From contig NC_088647.1 of assembly GCF_964019385.1 (NCBI RefSeq), positions 16,490,489-16,554,488 of the forward strand: 64,000 nucleotides of DNA, read 5' to 3'. The notes beneath the pieces were generated by a model. It saw only the letters and a list, made by a program, of their open reading frames with translations. It had not been told where the DNA came from and did no database searches. The translations under genes and the position numbers were made by a program. The stretch comes from Sycon ciliatum. Taxonomy: Eukaryota > Porifera > Calcarea > Leucosolenida > Sycettidae. This document shows positions 10,382-22,019 of the stretch, one piece after another (positions within the stretch are counted from its first letter, which is position 1; the number at the start of each line of letters is the position of its first letter).

Positions 10382-10571
10382 CAGTGCAGTGGTCCCTCTA
10401 TAATCCGGCACCATTTGCGCCACGGAAATCTGCTGGATTAGGGAGGGTGCTGGATTAACAAATCTGATCTACTGCTGCAATGTGCATGAAGAGGACATTT
10501 GGCTACTGAAAATTGTGCTGGTTTATAGAGGGTGCTGGTTTATAAAGTGCCGGATTAGAGAGGGACGACTG
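10382..10571. mobile_element. Pogo/Tigger-like MITE
   Basis: Ends CAGTGCAGTGGTCCCTCTAT and the complement of CAGTCGTCCCTCTCTAATCC are flanked by TA (10380-10381 and 10572-10573). Internal copies of GGTGCTGGATTA and GGTGCTGGTTTATA are typical of pogo/Tigger-derived MITEs. No coding capacity. Confidence 0.75.
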
Positions 10572-10708
10572 TACACGGTTTTCTCGTTAGTTGCATGCAA
10601 GAGAGACGATGCGACAGAAAGCAAAGCCTTTTGTAGTTTTCTCTCTCGCACTGGTAATAGTCCGTGCTGTTGGAGTTGAAATGCTAAGGCCAAAACAAAT
10701 CATTGAAT

Positions 10709-11110
10709 GATATCCTTAGCTAAAAAAACGCTAATAGGCCATTCACACGACGGGCAAACTTACATTTATCGTACTGTTTCCAAGGATATTTACTCGGATA
10801 CGATAAACTTGGACACACGCAAGGCAAAACTCACCAAAAAAGCTAAAATAAAAAAATAATGTCACAAGAGGAAGCAATCTCGACTCTCGATCTCATATCT
10901 CGATCTGCACGACGTGCTTTTTAAGTTTTTATCTCCCGCCAGTTACAAAACAATGCGAGTTTTTGCATTTTTTTTGCAGAATTTCCATAACGAACGTCGG
11001 CCCGTTATTTTGGGCTCTGTAACGTTTTTCCGTTATCCGATAACGTCTTTTGTCACGGCTGGGAGTGAGTACCGTAAAAGTTAGCGTTCTCGTACTTTTG
11101 CAGGATGTCT
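10709..11110. mobile_element. Inverted-repeat element, GATATCCTTAGC family, copy 1
   Basis: The left end is GATATCCTTAGCTAAAAAAACG and the right end is a decayed complement (GCAGGATGTCT). The interior from about 10820 (GTCACAAGAGGAAGCAATC to GTAAAAGTTAGCG) is nearly the same as 45.72-45.96 kb, where a fuller copy sits. This copy is shorter by internal loss. Confidence 0.65.
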
Positions 11111-11323
11111 AATGTCGTAATGACCTTGTTTCCGGTAGACCGACCGGGCCACTTTTTCCCAAATTCTGAAACTTTTTTTGGTCCCGAATAGGCCTTGGCG
11201 GATAATGCTCGAAAAGGTGGCAGATTCTGCTTTTTTTGCACCGAAATTGGCAGAACCATACAAACCTTATGGCGGGCAATTCCTCGAATTCTGCTCCATT
11301 TCTTTATCCACATACCAAACATG

Positions 11324-11753
11324 TGTAGCCTGGCCTCAGTGGGCCAGGCAGCAGACATGGAGAATCAGATCAAACTCACAAGTAGGTCACAGTTCAGTTG
11401 TAGATCAGATGTAGACTCAGAATCAGACTGAATTGGAAGAGGATGAACTGAAGTGTGACAGCCCTACTTATACCTGGCCAGAGTGCTCTCTGTCCAATCA
11501 GGAGCTATGCATGTGACTACCATGACTACAGGTGTGGTGCAACTGCACCAACTAGGAATGCAGTGAGTCATGCATGATGTCAAGTAACAGATGCCTGCTA
11601 AAAAAGTATGAAAACAAGAAAATGATTAAAGCTTTACAACAAGGTGGCTCGAACCTAAACTACACGATCTACTGTTCCCAAACCACTGGCATCCATCCAT
11701 ACAAGGTACAATGAATGAGGCATGCCCAAATATGCAATATGCACTGTGTTACA
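11324..11753 (-). repeat. Gypsy-1 3' LTR
   Basis: Long terminal repeat of about 430 bp, TG...CA bounded. It is almost identical to 16900-17332 apart from two substitutions and a 3-nt indel. Confidence 0.95.
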
Positions 11754-11924
11754 TCACTCCCTCCCCAAATTGAATCACGTCCTCGTGATTATCAAATAAA
11801 TCCAGTCAGAGCAGGAGAGGGAAAAAACACAAGATAACTGGAAAATGCCTCCAGTAGAACTATATACAGTATGATACAAATTTACCTAATGAAGACTGTA
11901 CACAAATGTCAGGACTACATTGTC

Positions 11925-14900
11925 CTAGCGATAACGCGCTGGAGGTTGAATATTGTTACGGTTTCGCAAACCATATGCATGCTGCGGTGCAACTGGTGCT
12001 ACTGGTGCTACGACTGGAACTTGTAGGAACTCGACTACTGGTTCCGGAAAGCTAACTGCTGATGGAGACGGATGGGGCAGATCAGCACTACTATTGACAC
12101 TGGTATCGTCTTCTCGAACCGGTTTTAAACGGTTGACGTGAACTACTTGCATCTTACCAGTTTGACAATGCTCAATGCGATACACCACATCATCAATCAC
12201 TTCAATGACTCGGTACGGTCCCGTCCATGGTTTCCGGAACTTCTTCGTGGTGCCTGCTTTTACAGCTGGGTTGTGTAAGCGCACCTTGTCATTGATCGCA
12301 AACCGTGGCTTGGTTGTCTTTGCATCATAGTAGTCCTTCTGACGTTTCTGTGCCTTAGCGCCAGCTGATCGAGCATGAGAAAATGCCTGCTGCAAGGAGG
12401 TCTCCAGATCAATCAAATAGTCAGGTACAGATTTGACATGTTCTCTTGAGTCGTTAAACATAATATCCACTGGCAACTTAAGCTCTCTGCCGAACATCAG
12501 TCTAGCTGGGGTTTCCTTGGTTGAACTATGTACGCTACTACGATACGCCAGTAAACAGCGTTGAATATGCAGATCCCAGTCATTGTGATTGGCATTGACT
12601 CTGGCACTCAGCATGTTCTCAAGTGTTCGGTTCATCCGCTCAACTAGACCATCACTAGAAGGATGATATGGTGTTGTGCGTGTCTTCTTCATGTCTAACA
12701 GTTCACAGATGGATTTGAACAAATTTGACTCAAATTGCGCACCTTGATCAGTGTGGATAGACACTGGCACACCGTAGCGACAAATGAAACCATCAATCAG
12801 TGCAGAAGCTATTGTCCTAGCAGTCATATCCGGGATGGCAAACGCTTCTACCCACTTTGTGAAATAATCAGTAATCACAACAATGTAGAGGTTACCTCGA
12901 TCTGTTCTGGGCAGTGGTCCCATGATGTCCATAGCGACACGCTGTAACGGAAACGATGGTTGGTCCATCTTCATTGGAGCGCGAGCGGTTGGTGCTGGGG
13001 TATGCCTAGCTGAACACAGCTCACACGCCTTGCAATGCAGCTCAATGTCAGATGACATAAAAGGCCAATAGAATCTAGCTTTCACCTTCTCTAGAGTACG
13101 TTCAGTAGCGAGATGGCCACCACCACTCTCATTGTGCATCCCAGTCATAATTCTCTGTCGCAAACTGACAGGTACAACAAGTTGCAGGAATGATTTGCTA
13201 CCGTCTAGTGAAGTGTACGTACGATACAATAAGCCATCTTGTAGAACCAGCCGTTTCCACTGACTCCACAGACGTATCAAGGTCAATGATGCTCCTTTCA
13301 TAGCACTATCACTGCGTTTAGGCCTGTCTAACAATGCTTGTTGCCAACCAATCATGCAGTCAATGTCACTGTCTTCCGCTTGAGCCTTCCGAATATCTTC
13401 TACTGTGAAGAAGTCTGACCAGTTTATCAAATCAGCACTTACATCATCAGGACTGCTAAGCTCGCAGGCGACCGTCTCACCGCTAGTAGTAGTTTCATCT
13501 CAGCTGGCGTAGGCAGTAGCGCTCGTGTCATTCGAAGAGTCTTCAGCTTGTTGTACCGGCGAAGAGTTGTCAGTGTCATGCGATGAGTCATCAGCTTGTT
13601 GTACCGGAACTTGTAAAGCTGCTGTTGTACCTGTAGACATTGTACAGTCACACTGAACAGAAGGATCATAACATTGCTTGTTATTAGTGTTAGTAGACGA
13701 ATCTAGGATCGGCGAGGCTGTCGGAGTTGCAGCGGAATCCGGATTAACGAGCTGCTCAGGAAATCGAGATAAACCATCCGCATTGCCATGCTGAGAGCCT
13801 TTCCGATGTACCACTGTGAAATCAAACGGTTCCAGCTTCTCTATCCACCGTGCAAGAATGCCTTCAGTGTCCTTGAATGACTTTAACCATACCAGCGCCT
13901 TGTGATCAGTTCTGAGAGTGAAATTTGCTCCAAGTAAGTAGTGTTTGAAATACTGCATGAAGAAAACTACAGCATACATCTCACGTCGCGTGGTGCTGTA
14001 TCGACGCTGACTCTTGCTCAAAGCTCTGCTTGCAAATGCAATGACTCTTTCTCTGCCCTGGTCATCAATCTGGGATAGAGTAGCACCAATGCCATAGTCT
14101 GAAGCATCTGTATCCAAGATGAACTTACGATGAGCATCAGGATACGTCAGAATCGGCGGCGTTGTGAGGCGGTGCTTCAAAGTGTCAAACGCATCTTGAC
14201 ACTCATCAGTCCAGACAAAGTCGACTTTCTTCTGCGCGAGCTTGTGCAGTGGTGCCGCTATCGTGGCGAAGTCCTTGATGAAGCGTCTGTAGTAAGAGGC
14301 AAACCCAACAAACCTGCGAACTTCCTGCACAGAGGCAAGTGCCTGCATATTAGTGACAGCACTGCAGTTGGTTGTTTCAGGGGCCACACCCCCTCCTTCA
14401 AAGACATGTCCCAGGTACGTTACGGACTTTTGCAGAATTTGGCATTTGCGAGGCTTAACCTTCAGACCAGCTGCACGGAATTTCTCAAACACAAGCCGTA
14501 ACCGCACAAGATGCTCATTAAAGGTAGTAGAGAATGTGATCGTATCATCAATGTAAGCCGCGCAGGCCTTCGGTACTAGATCACCCAGTACTGCATTCAT
14601 CAATCTCTGAAATGTAGCTGGAGCATTGCATAACCCAAACGGCATGACTTTCCACTCATACAATCCGAAAGGGGTGACAAACGCTGCTTTAGCCCTGGCT
14701 GCGTTGGTGAGTTCCACTTGCCAATACCCTGATGCCAAATCCAACGTGGAAAAAGTACTGTGCTTCACTCATGTGATCTATCGCATCATCAACTCTCGGT
14801 ATGGGAAATGCATCTTTCACTGATACTGTATTCAACTTACGATAGTCCACACACAGCCTTATTGAACGATCCGACTTCCTAACAACAACGATTAGTGCTG

Positions 14901-15975
14901 CCCATGGGCTGTTGGACGGCTCAATCAAACCTTCATGCAGCAAATTCTCAACATGGTCCCGTACCTCATCTGCTTGATGCATTGGGAGACGACGTGGTGC
15001 TTGACGAATGGGCCTGGTGCTGGTAGTCTCGATGTCGTGTTGAATGGCATCGGTAGAGCCAAGGTCCATAGGTCCAGTGGACATGATGTCCCTGAATTCC
15101 GAGAGGAGTTCTCGTACAGCAGTGGCTTCCTGTGGTTCCAAATGGCTGAGGTCAAACAACTCCACAGGGTCAGAAACATTATTAGCACAACACGTTTCCA
15201 CATCACAATTCGTGCCAACATGCTCCGCATTATCCTCGTCAAGAACCGTACATTGCTCAAATGTGCCCAAGACAGTATCTTTGTGGATTGTAACAGGTCG
15301 TGACAATAAATTCTGAAGGCGGACGGGTACAGTGTTCTCTTCGCTAACAGTCGTCACAACTCTAGCTGTTCCCATGCAGAATTTGTCTACAAATGTTTCA
15401 GATGGTTCGACAAAACCACACAACTTCGGAATTGGCAAAGTGGTGCTAATTTTCGCCCTGGTGATTACTTGACCATAGCCTGAGACAACAATAGTTTCAG
15501 CTAGTTGTACTGGAGCTGGATCAGTAAACTGTAAACTATGGCAAGACAGTGTAGGGGAACCCTTTCTGGAAAGCAACTGCAAAGTAGAATGTCCAATTCG
15601 AAGACAACTGCCTGCTAGGTCCAGGATACAGCCATGTTTAGCAAGAAAGTCAATGCCTAGGAGGACATCAGGTTCGATATCTGCCACAACCATCATATGG
15701 GACCTGACAACATCCCCTAGCTGAATAGTTACTTCTATTGCTCCCTTAACTTGCACAGCACTGCCATCAACACTTCGCACTCGGGTACTGCAATTTTCCA
15801 ACTTTGCATTCTCAGATCTGGAGAAAAAATTCGTGCTTATGAATGATATTGAGCTGCTAGAGTCAATGAGCATCTTCAAATCTTGCAAACAAAGCGGAAT
15901 GATTTTACCCAGAACAAATTGGCACTTGCTTACAGTGACCGAGTGACACACCTCGGAGGGCACGGCGTGTTGCAC
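11925..15975 (-). pseudogene. Gypsy-1 pol (protease, RT, RNase H, integrase), broken
   Basis: Read from 15975: an aspartic-protease-like segment whose active site reads LIDSSSS, where family members have a D-[ST]-G triad. Next come RT fingers (LCVDYRKLN), a one-base frame break near 14768, palm motifs (LDLASGYWQVEL, MPFGLCNAPATFQ and YIDD), RNase H (LDTDASDYGIG) and a tether. After an in-frame TGA near 13498 come the integrase HHCC zinc site (about 13050), the DDE core (VAMDIMG, HTDQGAQFES, DGLVERMNR) and a GPY/F-like C-terminus (KPWTGPYRVIEV). All domains are in the standard Ty3/Gypsy order. No envelope frame was seen. Confidence 0.92.
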
Positions 15976-16028
15976 CTCCGGGTCTGGCAGTGGTGGAGCT
16001 GGCGGTTGACCCTTCTCACCAGCTCTCC

Positions 16029-16826
16029 TCAGTTTCCCTGGTCAGGACTGCGCTGCCGCTGCTGTTGCTGCTGCGGTGGAGGAGGCTCCGGGCAATTGGC
16101 GATGAGATGCCGAGGGCTGCCACAACGGTAGCATGATCGCTGCCCACGACGCGGTGCTGCAGTTGCCAGAGCGGCTAGGGTTTCCTCCAACTTCGACATC
16201 CTGGCCAGGAGCTCCGTCATCCCGTCAGGTCGTGCGGCACATACAGCTACAGCAGGTGGTGGCTGTGACGTGAGGTCCGTCTGCAGGATGGCCAGGGCCC
16301 GTAGCGCGTGCTGCAGTGCGGCATCTAGAGTGGCGGGAGCCTGCCGCCGGACATTGAGGCGTAGCTCTCGGCTGTCCAACCCGTCGATATATTGGTCCTT
16401 GGCAAGCTGCTCGCGGACGTCGGCTGCCAGGGCGGGGTAGGCTAACCTCACGGCCCTTCGGATAGCCTCGCAGAAGTTGGATAGGGACTCGCCTGGCCGC
16501 TGGCGCCTGGCCTTGAGCTCCGCTCGGTGCACATCTACTCGGACGGCTGGCGAGAATCTGCCTTCTAGGGTTGCCACGAGTTGTGCAATGTCTGCACGTA
16601 CTACATCTGTTAGCGAGCCGTAGTAGGACTGCGCGTTGCCAACCAGCTACTACTACAGGGGGAGGTAGTCGACCTGTTCTTGTGGTGTCCAGGCGTTAAC
16701 TCGTGACACTTGCCGGAAGTGTGCGATCCAAGTTGTCCAATCAGCAGACGCACTGCCATCAAATTTATCCGGGGTAGCGCACGGCCGGAGACGAGGTGGG
16801 TTGACTGCTTGCTGTTGTTGGGCCAT
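16029..16826 (-). pseudogene. Gypsy-1 gag interrupted by three consecutive TAG codons
   Basis: The frame opens at an ATG at 16826 (MAQQQQAVNPPRL) and runs to YLPL. It then meets TAG TAG TAG at 16655-16647 and continues in the same frame with LVGNAQSYYG. The C-terminus has a zinc knuckle CYRCGSPRHLIANC (CX2CX4HX4C). The triple TAG looks like a small triplet-repeat insertion in a conserved block. Confidence 0.88.
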
Positions 16827-16899
16827 CTCTACACACGGGTTAGATATCTTCCATCCAACAACACAACAAACAACAGAACTTAATACCGCTGCCACCAGA

Positions 16900-17332
16900 T
16901 GTAGCCTGGCCTCAGTGGGCCAGGCAGCAGACAAGGAGAATCATCAGATCAAACTCACAAGTAGGTCACAGTTCAGTTGTAGATCAGATGTAGACTCAGA
17001 ATCAGACTGAATTGGAAGAGGATGAACTGAAGTGTGACAGCCCTACTTATACCTGGCCAGAGTGCTCTCTGTCCAATCAGGAGCTATGCATGTGACTACC
17101 ATGACTACAGGTGTGGTGCAACTGCACCAACTAGGAATGCAGTGAGTCATGCATGATGTCAAGTAACAGATGCCTGCTAAAAAAGTATGAAAACAAGAAA
17201 ATGATTAAAGCTTTACAACAAGGTGGCTCGAACCTAAACTACACGATCTACTGTTCCCAAACCACTGGCATCCCTCCATACAAGGTACAATGAATGAGGC
17301 ATGCCCAAATATGCAATATGCACTGTGTTACA
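16900..17332 (-). repeat. Gypsy-1 5' LTR
   Basis: Partner of 11324-11753. The primer-binding site lies immediately inside it, at about 16880-16897. Confidence 0.95.
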
Positions 17333-17643
17333 CATGCATGAAACTTACCAGAAAAAGTACCGAATTCTGCCAATTTTTCTGCCGGCATTATCCGCCAAGG
17401 CCTAGTCCCGAATGTATACAAACGCAGTGTTGCCAACCGCCCGTATTTGTCCGTATTTTTACGGAAAAACGAAGTTTTGTCCGCAGTACGGATTTCAATC
17501 GAATATCCCGCAAACGATCATGTATATGAACGATTGCTAATACCTTCGTAACTCCATCGTTTCTTGCGCGAATTCAATAATCGAAGGGTCTACGTGGTAG
17601 CAACAACTCCAAGCTATCCAATGCAACAATCGCTGAAGCGTTA

Positions 17644-18060
17644 GGGCCGGGTTCCACTGCGGCTCCGCTGCTCTGCTGCTCGTCTTTCGCGGCTTGAAAC
17701 GTCATTATTACCATAGTGACCGCGGCTCGAGCTGGAGCAGCGAGTCCGCGGCTCACCGCGAGCTTTTGCTACGATTCTTGACCAAAAACTGCGAGCCGCG
17801 GTCGCGGCTCGACCTGTTTCCCGTACTTTGCATTGTTTTGTACGCCAGAATTTTAAAATTCAAATTTTAATTCGTTGCGCCGGCCAGAACACGAGGATTT
17901 GTTTGATTTCACGCGCGCAGGCAGGTGAAACGTCATCAAAAGTGTGGAGCACGACCGCGGTACCGCGAATGGCGAGTGTCAGTGGAACAGCGCTGCTCCG
18001 CTGCATGCAGCCAAGTGCCGCGGAGCAGCGGAGCCGCGGAGCCGCAGTGGAACCCGGCCC
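17644..18060. mobile_element. PIF/Harbinger-type MITE
   Basis: Ends GGGCCGGGTTCCACTGCGGC and its complement are bordered by TTA (17641-17643 and 18061-18063). The 3-bp TTA/TWA duplication is the signature of PIF/Harbinger transposases. A decayed relative is at about 56.64-56.72 kb. Confidence 0.8.
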
Positions 18061-18429
18061 TTACGATGTCGCATTCCAGAGATATCGTGCGCCGTATTCA
18101 GGTATTCTTAAAAAGTACCTCGGCAAAATCAAATTTTTGATCGATTTCTTCGCCATTTGTGGGGGAAATCCCTTTTTGCTGGGACGAATTTGCTTGCGTA
18201 TTAGCCTTGGAGACAACTTTGCTGTGTTACCGCGCCTGATTTGTGACGGCTTCATCATGGAGCTTGGCATCCTGGCGTTGCTCCTGCCAAGAGCTTTCCA
18301 ACAAGCCCTAGATTGTGAAAATCAAGCGAAGTAGACCAAAGTTATGACCTGGTGAAGTTGAAAATTGTACTGAATTCGTAGGCTTCACAAGTGAACTCTG
18401 TAGCTTGAAAAGTTGTACAGTATCGTTTT

Positions 18430-18720
18430 TTGTTCCAAATTACACTAAATCAGTCAAAATGTTGCATTCACAAAATCAAACTTATCACTACCCCTCAGCA
18501 TGTGCAGCATTCCTTAAACTGGTTGAATGAATCCTCAACAAGCCGGAACTCGCTTCGTTTCCCGATTGCAAGAAACAATTCTATGAGCAAATCGCCTGTA
18601 TTCCTAGCATACCAATTATGGGATTCTCGTCCTCAGCAATTAAAGTCCAGCAACACCCTCAATGCGTTTTTAAGCTTGATAAATATACACATACGTCGAT
18701 CTTCATTTACTAATCATTGA
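18430..18720 (+). pseudogene. LINE ORF2 C-terminal relic
   Basis: The frame contains STSRNSLRFPIARNNSMSKS, then SPVFLAYQLWDSRPQQLKS. This resembles the last 60 residues of CR1/Jockey-style LINE proteins (compare LPRANTSLFLKSPIFSAYTLW at 28.7 kb). No polymerase core remains. Confidence 0.6.
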
Positions 18721-18969
18721 TTTCAATTCTCTTTGTGTATTACTTCAAGCTCCAAAGTAAATCATAATTATATGCTACCTGTACAATCCATTTGGGTTTT
18801 GGATTAATTTTTATAATCGATTTTGGTTTTGGATTGATTTACTTTTATTTCATTTTCATTTTCATTCAACTTGCCATATTTTGCGTGTGCATTTTTGCTT
18901 TCTTGTTCTTTTATTCCATGGCTGGTAGCCCTCATTCATAATATTGGTTGACACCATGTCATCCATGAA

Positions 18970-18973
18970 TTGA

Positions 18974-19008
<35 letters not shown>

Positions 19009-20406
19009 CCAGATGAAGGATGCTCTATCCAGGTTGGCGATGAGACCATTGCAGAGTCGCTACGACTCAATGAAACATACAAGTACCTTGGAGTAGTGCA
19101 AGCAGCCATGATACCTCACCCGAAGCTCAAGACGCAACTCACTGCAGAATACAAAAAGAGATTGTATTTGCTTCTTAACAGTGGATTGAATGCGCGAAAC
19201 ATGATCAAGGCCATCAATACGTATGCTCTGCCGGTTATGACATATAGTTATGGAATCGTAAATTGGACCGAGGCTGAAATCAAGACCACAGATCGAGCGA
19301 CAAGATCAGCCTTGACTGCGTCTGGATTTCACCACCCCAAAGCCTCAGTCAACAGGCTCTACATGAAGAGGGGAGATGGAGGCCGGGGCTTGGTCTCTTG
19401 TGAGGATATGCACGGCCGGAGCATGTGTGGCCTGGCCCGCTACATGAGTACCAGCCCAATAGACAGAATAAGTCTGCTTTATCAGTATCATCAACAAAAA
19501 CCTACAACAAAAAGCCACTCGATAACTGCAAAGGCCGCTAAGTTCCTGTCGAGTTTGGATCTGCCAGCAGCTGGACCAGCTTTACCCAACAAGCATACCA
19601 TTAAACAAGCGTGCGCTGAGCGAAAATCCAAAACACTTTCCACTATGCCGCTGCATGGGAGATATTGGAGCCGATTGGAGGAGAATCGCCTAGATAAGGA
19701 GCTTACCTTCATGTGGTTGAAATCAAGGACACTGAAACCTTCAACTGAAGGCATGATTATGGCAGCACAAGACCAATCCCTCAAAACGAAAAATTACCAA
19801 TACGCCATAATGAAGTCAATTCCTCGAACTGATGCCAATTGCAGGCTTTGCAAGGGCAGCTTAGAAACAATTGACCACATTGTCAGTGCCTGCCCAGTTC
19901 TTGCTCGGACCAGTTACATTGAACGACATAACCGGATAGTAAAGTATGTGCACTTCGAAATGTGTAAAGCACGAGATCTACCTACTGGTGCTTCACGATT
20001 CGACCACCAGCTCAAGGCACTGGTCAAGAGTGATCAGTATCGCCTCTATTGGGAGTATTCGGTCCCAACTGACCTGAAACTATCAGCAAACAGGCCCGAT
20101 CTGCTCCTTGTTGATGACAAGGAGCGCATCGCCTACATTATAGACATCAGCGTTCCTGGTGAGAACAACATCAATAAGAAAATGGCTGAAAAGCGCTCGA
20201 AATATTATGATTTGAAGCGGGAGATTTCGAGGATTTGGTCCCTCAACCAGGTTGACGTGGTCCCTGTGGTTGTCGGTGCCCTGGGAGGCTTGGTGGGGGA
20301 GACTCCTCAATGCCTTCGGACTGTGCAGGGAGGAGACCTGGCTATTGTGCAACAGGAGGCTATACAAGGTTCGAATAAAATACTGAGAACTATCCTTAAC
20401 ATGTAG
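18970..20406 (+). pseudogene. R2-like LINE, 3' half (RT thumb, zinc knuckle, restriction-like endonuclease)
   Basis: The frame has no genuine start; it emerges from an (ATA)n tract at 18976-19010, so the copy is 5'-truncated. It encodes the end of the reverse transcriptase (YKYLGVVQAA, INTYALPVMTYSYGIVNW), a CCHC knuckle CRLCKGSLETIDHIVSAC and a restriction-like endonuclease (RPDLLLVDD, then IIDISVP, then EKRSKYYDLKREI). This order is typical of R2/R4/NeSL-type elements. The 478-codon frame is intact to its stop. An untranslated tail follows to about 20750. The polymerase active site is absent, so the copy cannot be autonomous. Confidence 0.85.
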
Positions 20407-20739
20407 ATGCACCTCTGCTGCGTTTGCATGTTCAATAGCTAAGAGACTTGAATAACGACTGATAAAGACTGATATTTCCTTTGTTACTACTCCCTTCATT
20501 GGTTGATGTATTTTGCCTGTCGCTGCAAATTCTTTATTATTGTTTTGATGTTGGAGTTCGGATTGAGTTTCTTTCCTTTCTTCCTCTTCCTTCAACTAGT
20601 TCTTGTCCCTTTGGTTTTTAGGTTTTATTTATTTATTTGTTTTTGTTTTTGTTTTTGTTTTTTACTTTCTTTTTTGCTGTCCCACCCATGGAAATATTTC
20701 CCGGTGGGTCTGGCTTATCGCCTTCGAAAGAAGTGAATA

Positions 20740-20945
20740 AAGGAGAAATAATAATTCAAAGGATCAGTCGGGGAAGTGAACTGCCTGAAAAGAGAAAAAA
20801 ACGCCAGACCCACCAGGACTCGAACCTGGGACCCTGCTTGTCATGAGCAATGCTCTAACCACTGAGCTATGGGACCAGGCTGAACCTAGAAGGCGCTGAC
20901 AAGTTCTTCACTCCAAAGGCAGCTCACAACACGTGCCACACATAC
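20740..20945 (-). repeat. tRNA-derived SINE copy
   Basis: On the minus strand 20876-20802 reads like a tRNA, with a Pol III A box (TAGCTCAGTGGTTAGAGCA) and B box (GGTTCGAGTCC). A body follows (CTTTTCAGGCAGTTCACTTCC ... CCTTTGAATT) that is shared with 38.66-38.80 kb. The would-be anticodon loop is CATGACA with A at position 33 where tRNAs have U, so this is a SINE head and not a working tRNA. Similarity to the other copy also continues upstream of the head for about 70 bp. Confidence 0.75.
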
Positions 20946-21031
20946 TGATGGCACTTGGGTCTTTTTCCCTCCCCCAGGGGACCAACCACGGTCAGTTTCT
21001 GGAAACTACCAGAGGTGAAAGAAAGTGATTA

Positions 21032-21216
21032 AATTTTGGAAAGGATTGGGAGAACTTCAAATTCAAAGGATCAGTCGGGGAAGTGAACTGCCTGAAAAAA
21101 AAAACGCCAGACCCACCAGGACATCCTGGTGGGTCTGGCGTTTTTTTCTCTTTTCAGGCAGTTCACTTCCCCGACTGATCCTTTGAATTTGAAGTTCTCC
21201 CAATCCTTTCCAAAAT
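21032..21216. repeat. Head-to-head SINE-tail hairpin
   Basis: Two copies of the SINE body (about 90 bp each) face each other around a 2-base centre at about 21122, giving a near-perfect hairpin. The outer ends are CAATCCTTTCCAAAAT, followed on the right by (AAT)n. Confidence 0.85.
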
Positions 21217-21359
21217 AATAATAATAATAATATTAACTGGTTTTGAGGGAAAGAGACAAATAATAATAATAATAATTTTATTAGTGCAATTAGGAGTATA
21301 ATCGATGCAGACATGGCCAGACAACAACGAGTTCATGGAATTTTTAAGGATTTTTATGT

Positions 21360-21399
21360 TATTCAAAATCGATTTTCGTGTTCCGCTCATCAGTGAATA
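21360..21399 (-). ncRNA. Hammerhead-ribozyme-like motif, copy 1
   Basis: The minus strand reads stem I (TATTCA), CTGATGA, a short stem II with GAA loop, GAAA, a tiny stem III (AATCGATT), the UUU cleavage triplet and the closing strand TGAATA. Stem I is perfect over 6 bp. Stem II (GCGGAACAC) has one mispair. The architecture is type I with minimal stem III, as reported for Penelope-like elements and animal retrozymes. Compare 38209-38248. Confidence 0.6.
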
Positions 21400-21541
21400 G
21401 TATCGGAACTGAGGGTACTGTGTACAAAAATAGAACATTTTATAACAGCATAATTAATTAAAAGTGTGAACAACAAAGGAAGTGCTACAGCATTACATAA
21501 TAGGTGGCAAACATAGTGCTAACGTATATAACTGAGTGCAG

Positions 21542-22019
21542 TAGGCCTTGACGGATTATGCTAGCATAATTTTTCGCATAATTCCTACCAAAACCGAATA
21601 ATCGCATAATTCGAGGCAAATTGCATACGAATCGCATAAAATTGTAATAATCCGCCTGTTCGCATCAAATTCCATACAGTTGTACATGTTCTACAAGTAC
21701 AAGTACAAGTAGATGCACTAGGAAGTTGTAGGTTTACGACTCCCTTGATAACATGTCCAGTCCACTACAATCAGTGATGGTCGTAGCTAGGTCGGACGGT
21801 GCGCTGACCCCGTTGAACTTTTGCTACTACAGTACAACGCCCTCTACAAAAAATTCCCCTGTTATTTTGCACAGAACCATTATGCATTAGCAGCATATGT
21901 GAGCATAATGCGGCATAACATGGTAACTTTTAGCATAAAAATAGCATAATTCTGCAATTTTTTCAGCAATGCGAAAAGCATAATTTCACGAAAATATTAG
22001 CATAATCCGTCAAGGCCTA
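21542..22019. mobile_element. hAT-type element (TAGGCC family), copy 2
   Basis: 478 bp with ends TAGGCCTTGACGGATTATGC and its complement. The exact 8-bp duplication GAGTGCAG is at 21534-21541 and 22020-22027. The interior is full of GCATAAT/ATTATGC words and has no gene. Confidence 0.88.

Larger units (their letters stand above)
11324..17332 (-). mobile_element. Degenerate Ty3/Gypsy LTR retrotransposon (Gypsy-1)
   Basis: Two near-identical LTRs (11324-11753 and 16900-17332, starting TGTAGCC and ending GTTACA on the plus strand) enclose minus-strand gag and pol. The flanks share CATG (11320-11323 and 17333-17336), a 4-bp target duplication. Next to the 5' LTR the primer-binding site TGGTGGCAGCGGT matches the 3' end (plus CCA) of the tRNA-Leu(AAG) gene at 57047-57128. 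A polypurine tract, GGGGAGGGAGTGA, precedes the other LTR. Gag and pol carry stops and a frame break, so this copy is not functional. The LTRs differ at about three places, so the insertion is fairly recent. Confidence 0.95.
11189..17404. mobile_element. hAT-type element (TAGGCC family), copy 1, split by a Gypsy element
   Basis: Ends TAGGCCTTGGCGGATAATGC and its complement are bordered by the identical 8-bp duplication GTCCCGAA (11181-11188 and 17405-17412). The 8-bp target duplication and a TAGGC-type end point to the hAT superfamily. Only about 200 bp belongs to this element; the rest is the LTR retrotransposon at 11324-17332. A related decayed fragment lies at 51.37-51.47 kb. Confidence 0.75.

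Noticed and set aside
10127..10423. 98-codon minus-strand frame
   Set aside because: It overlaps the decayed inverted repeat and the Tigger-like MITE and has no motif.
13440..13460. CTGATGATG on the minus strand as a ribozyme core
   Set aside because: It lies in the Gypsy-1 coding frame and has no partner core.
20802..20876. Functional tRNA gene
   Set aside because: The cloverleaf is tRNA-like but the anticodon loop lacks U33, and the flanks belong to a repeated SINE body.
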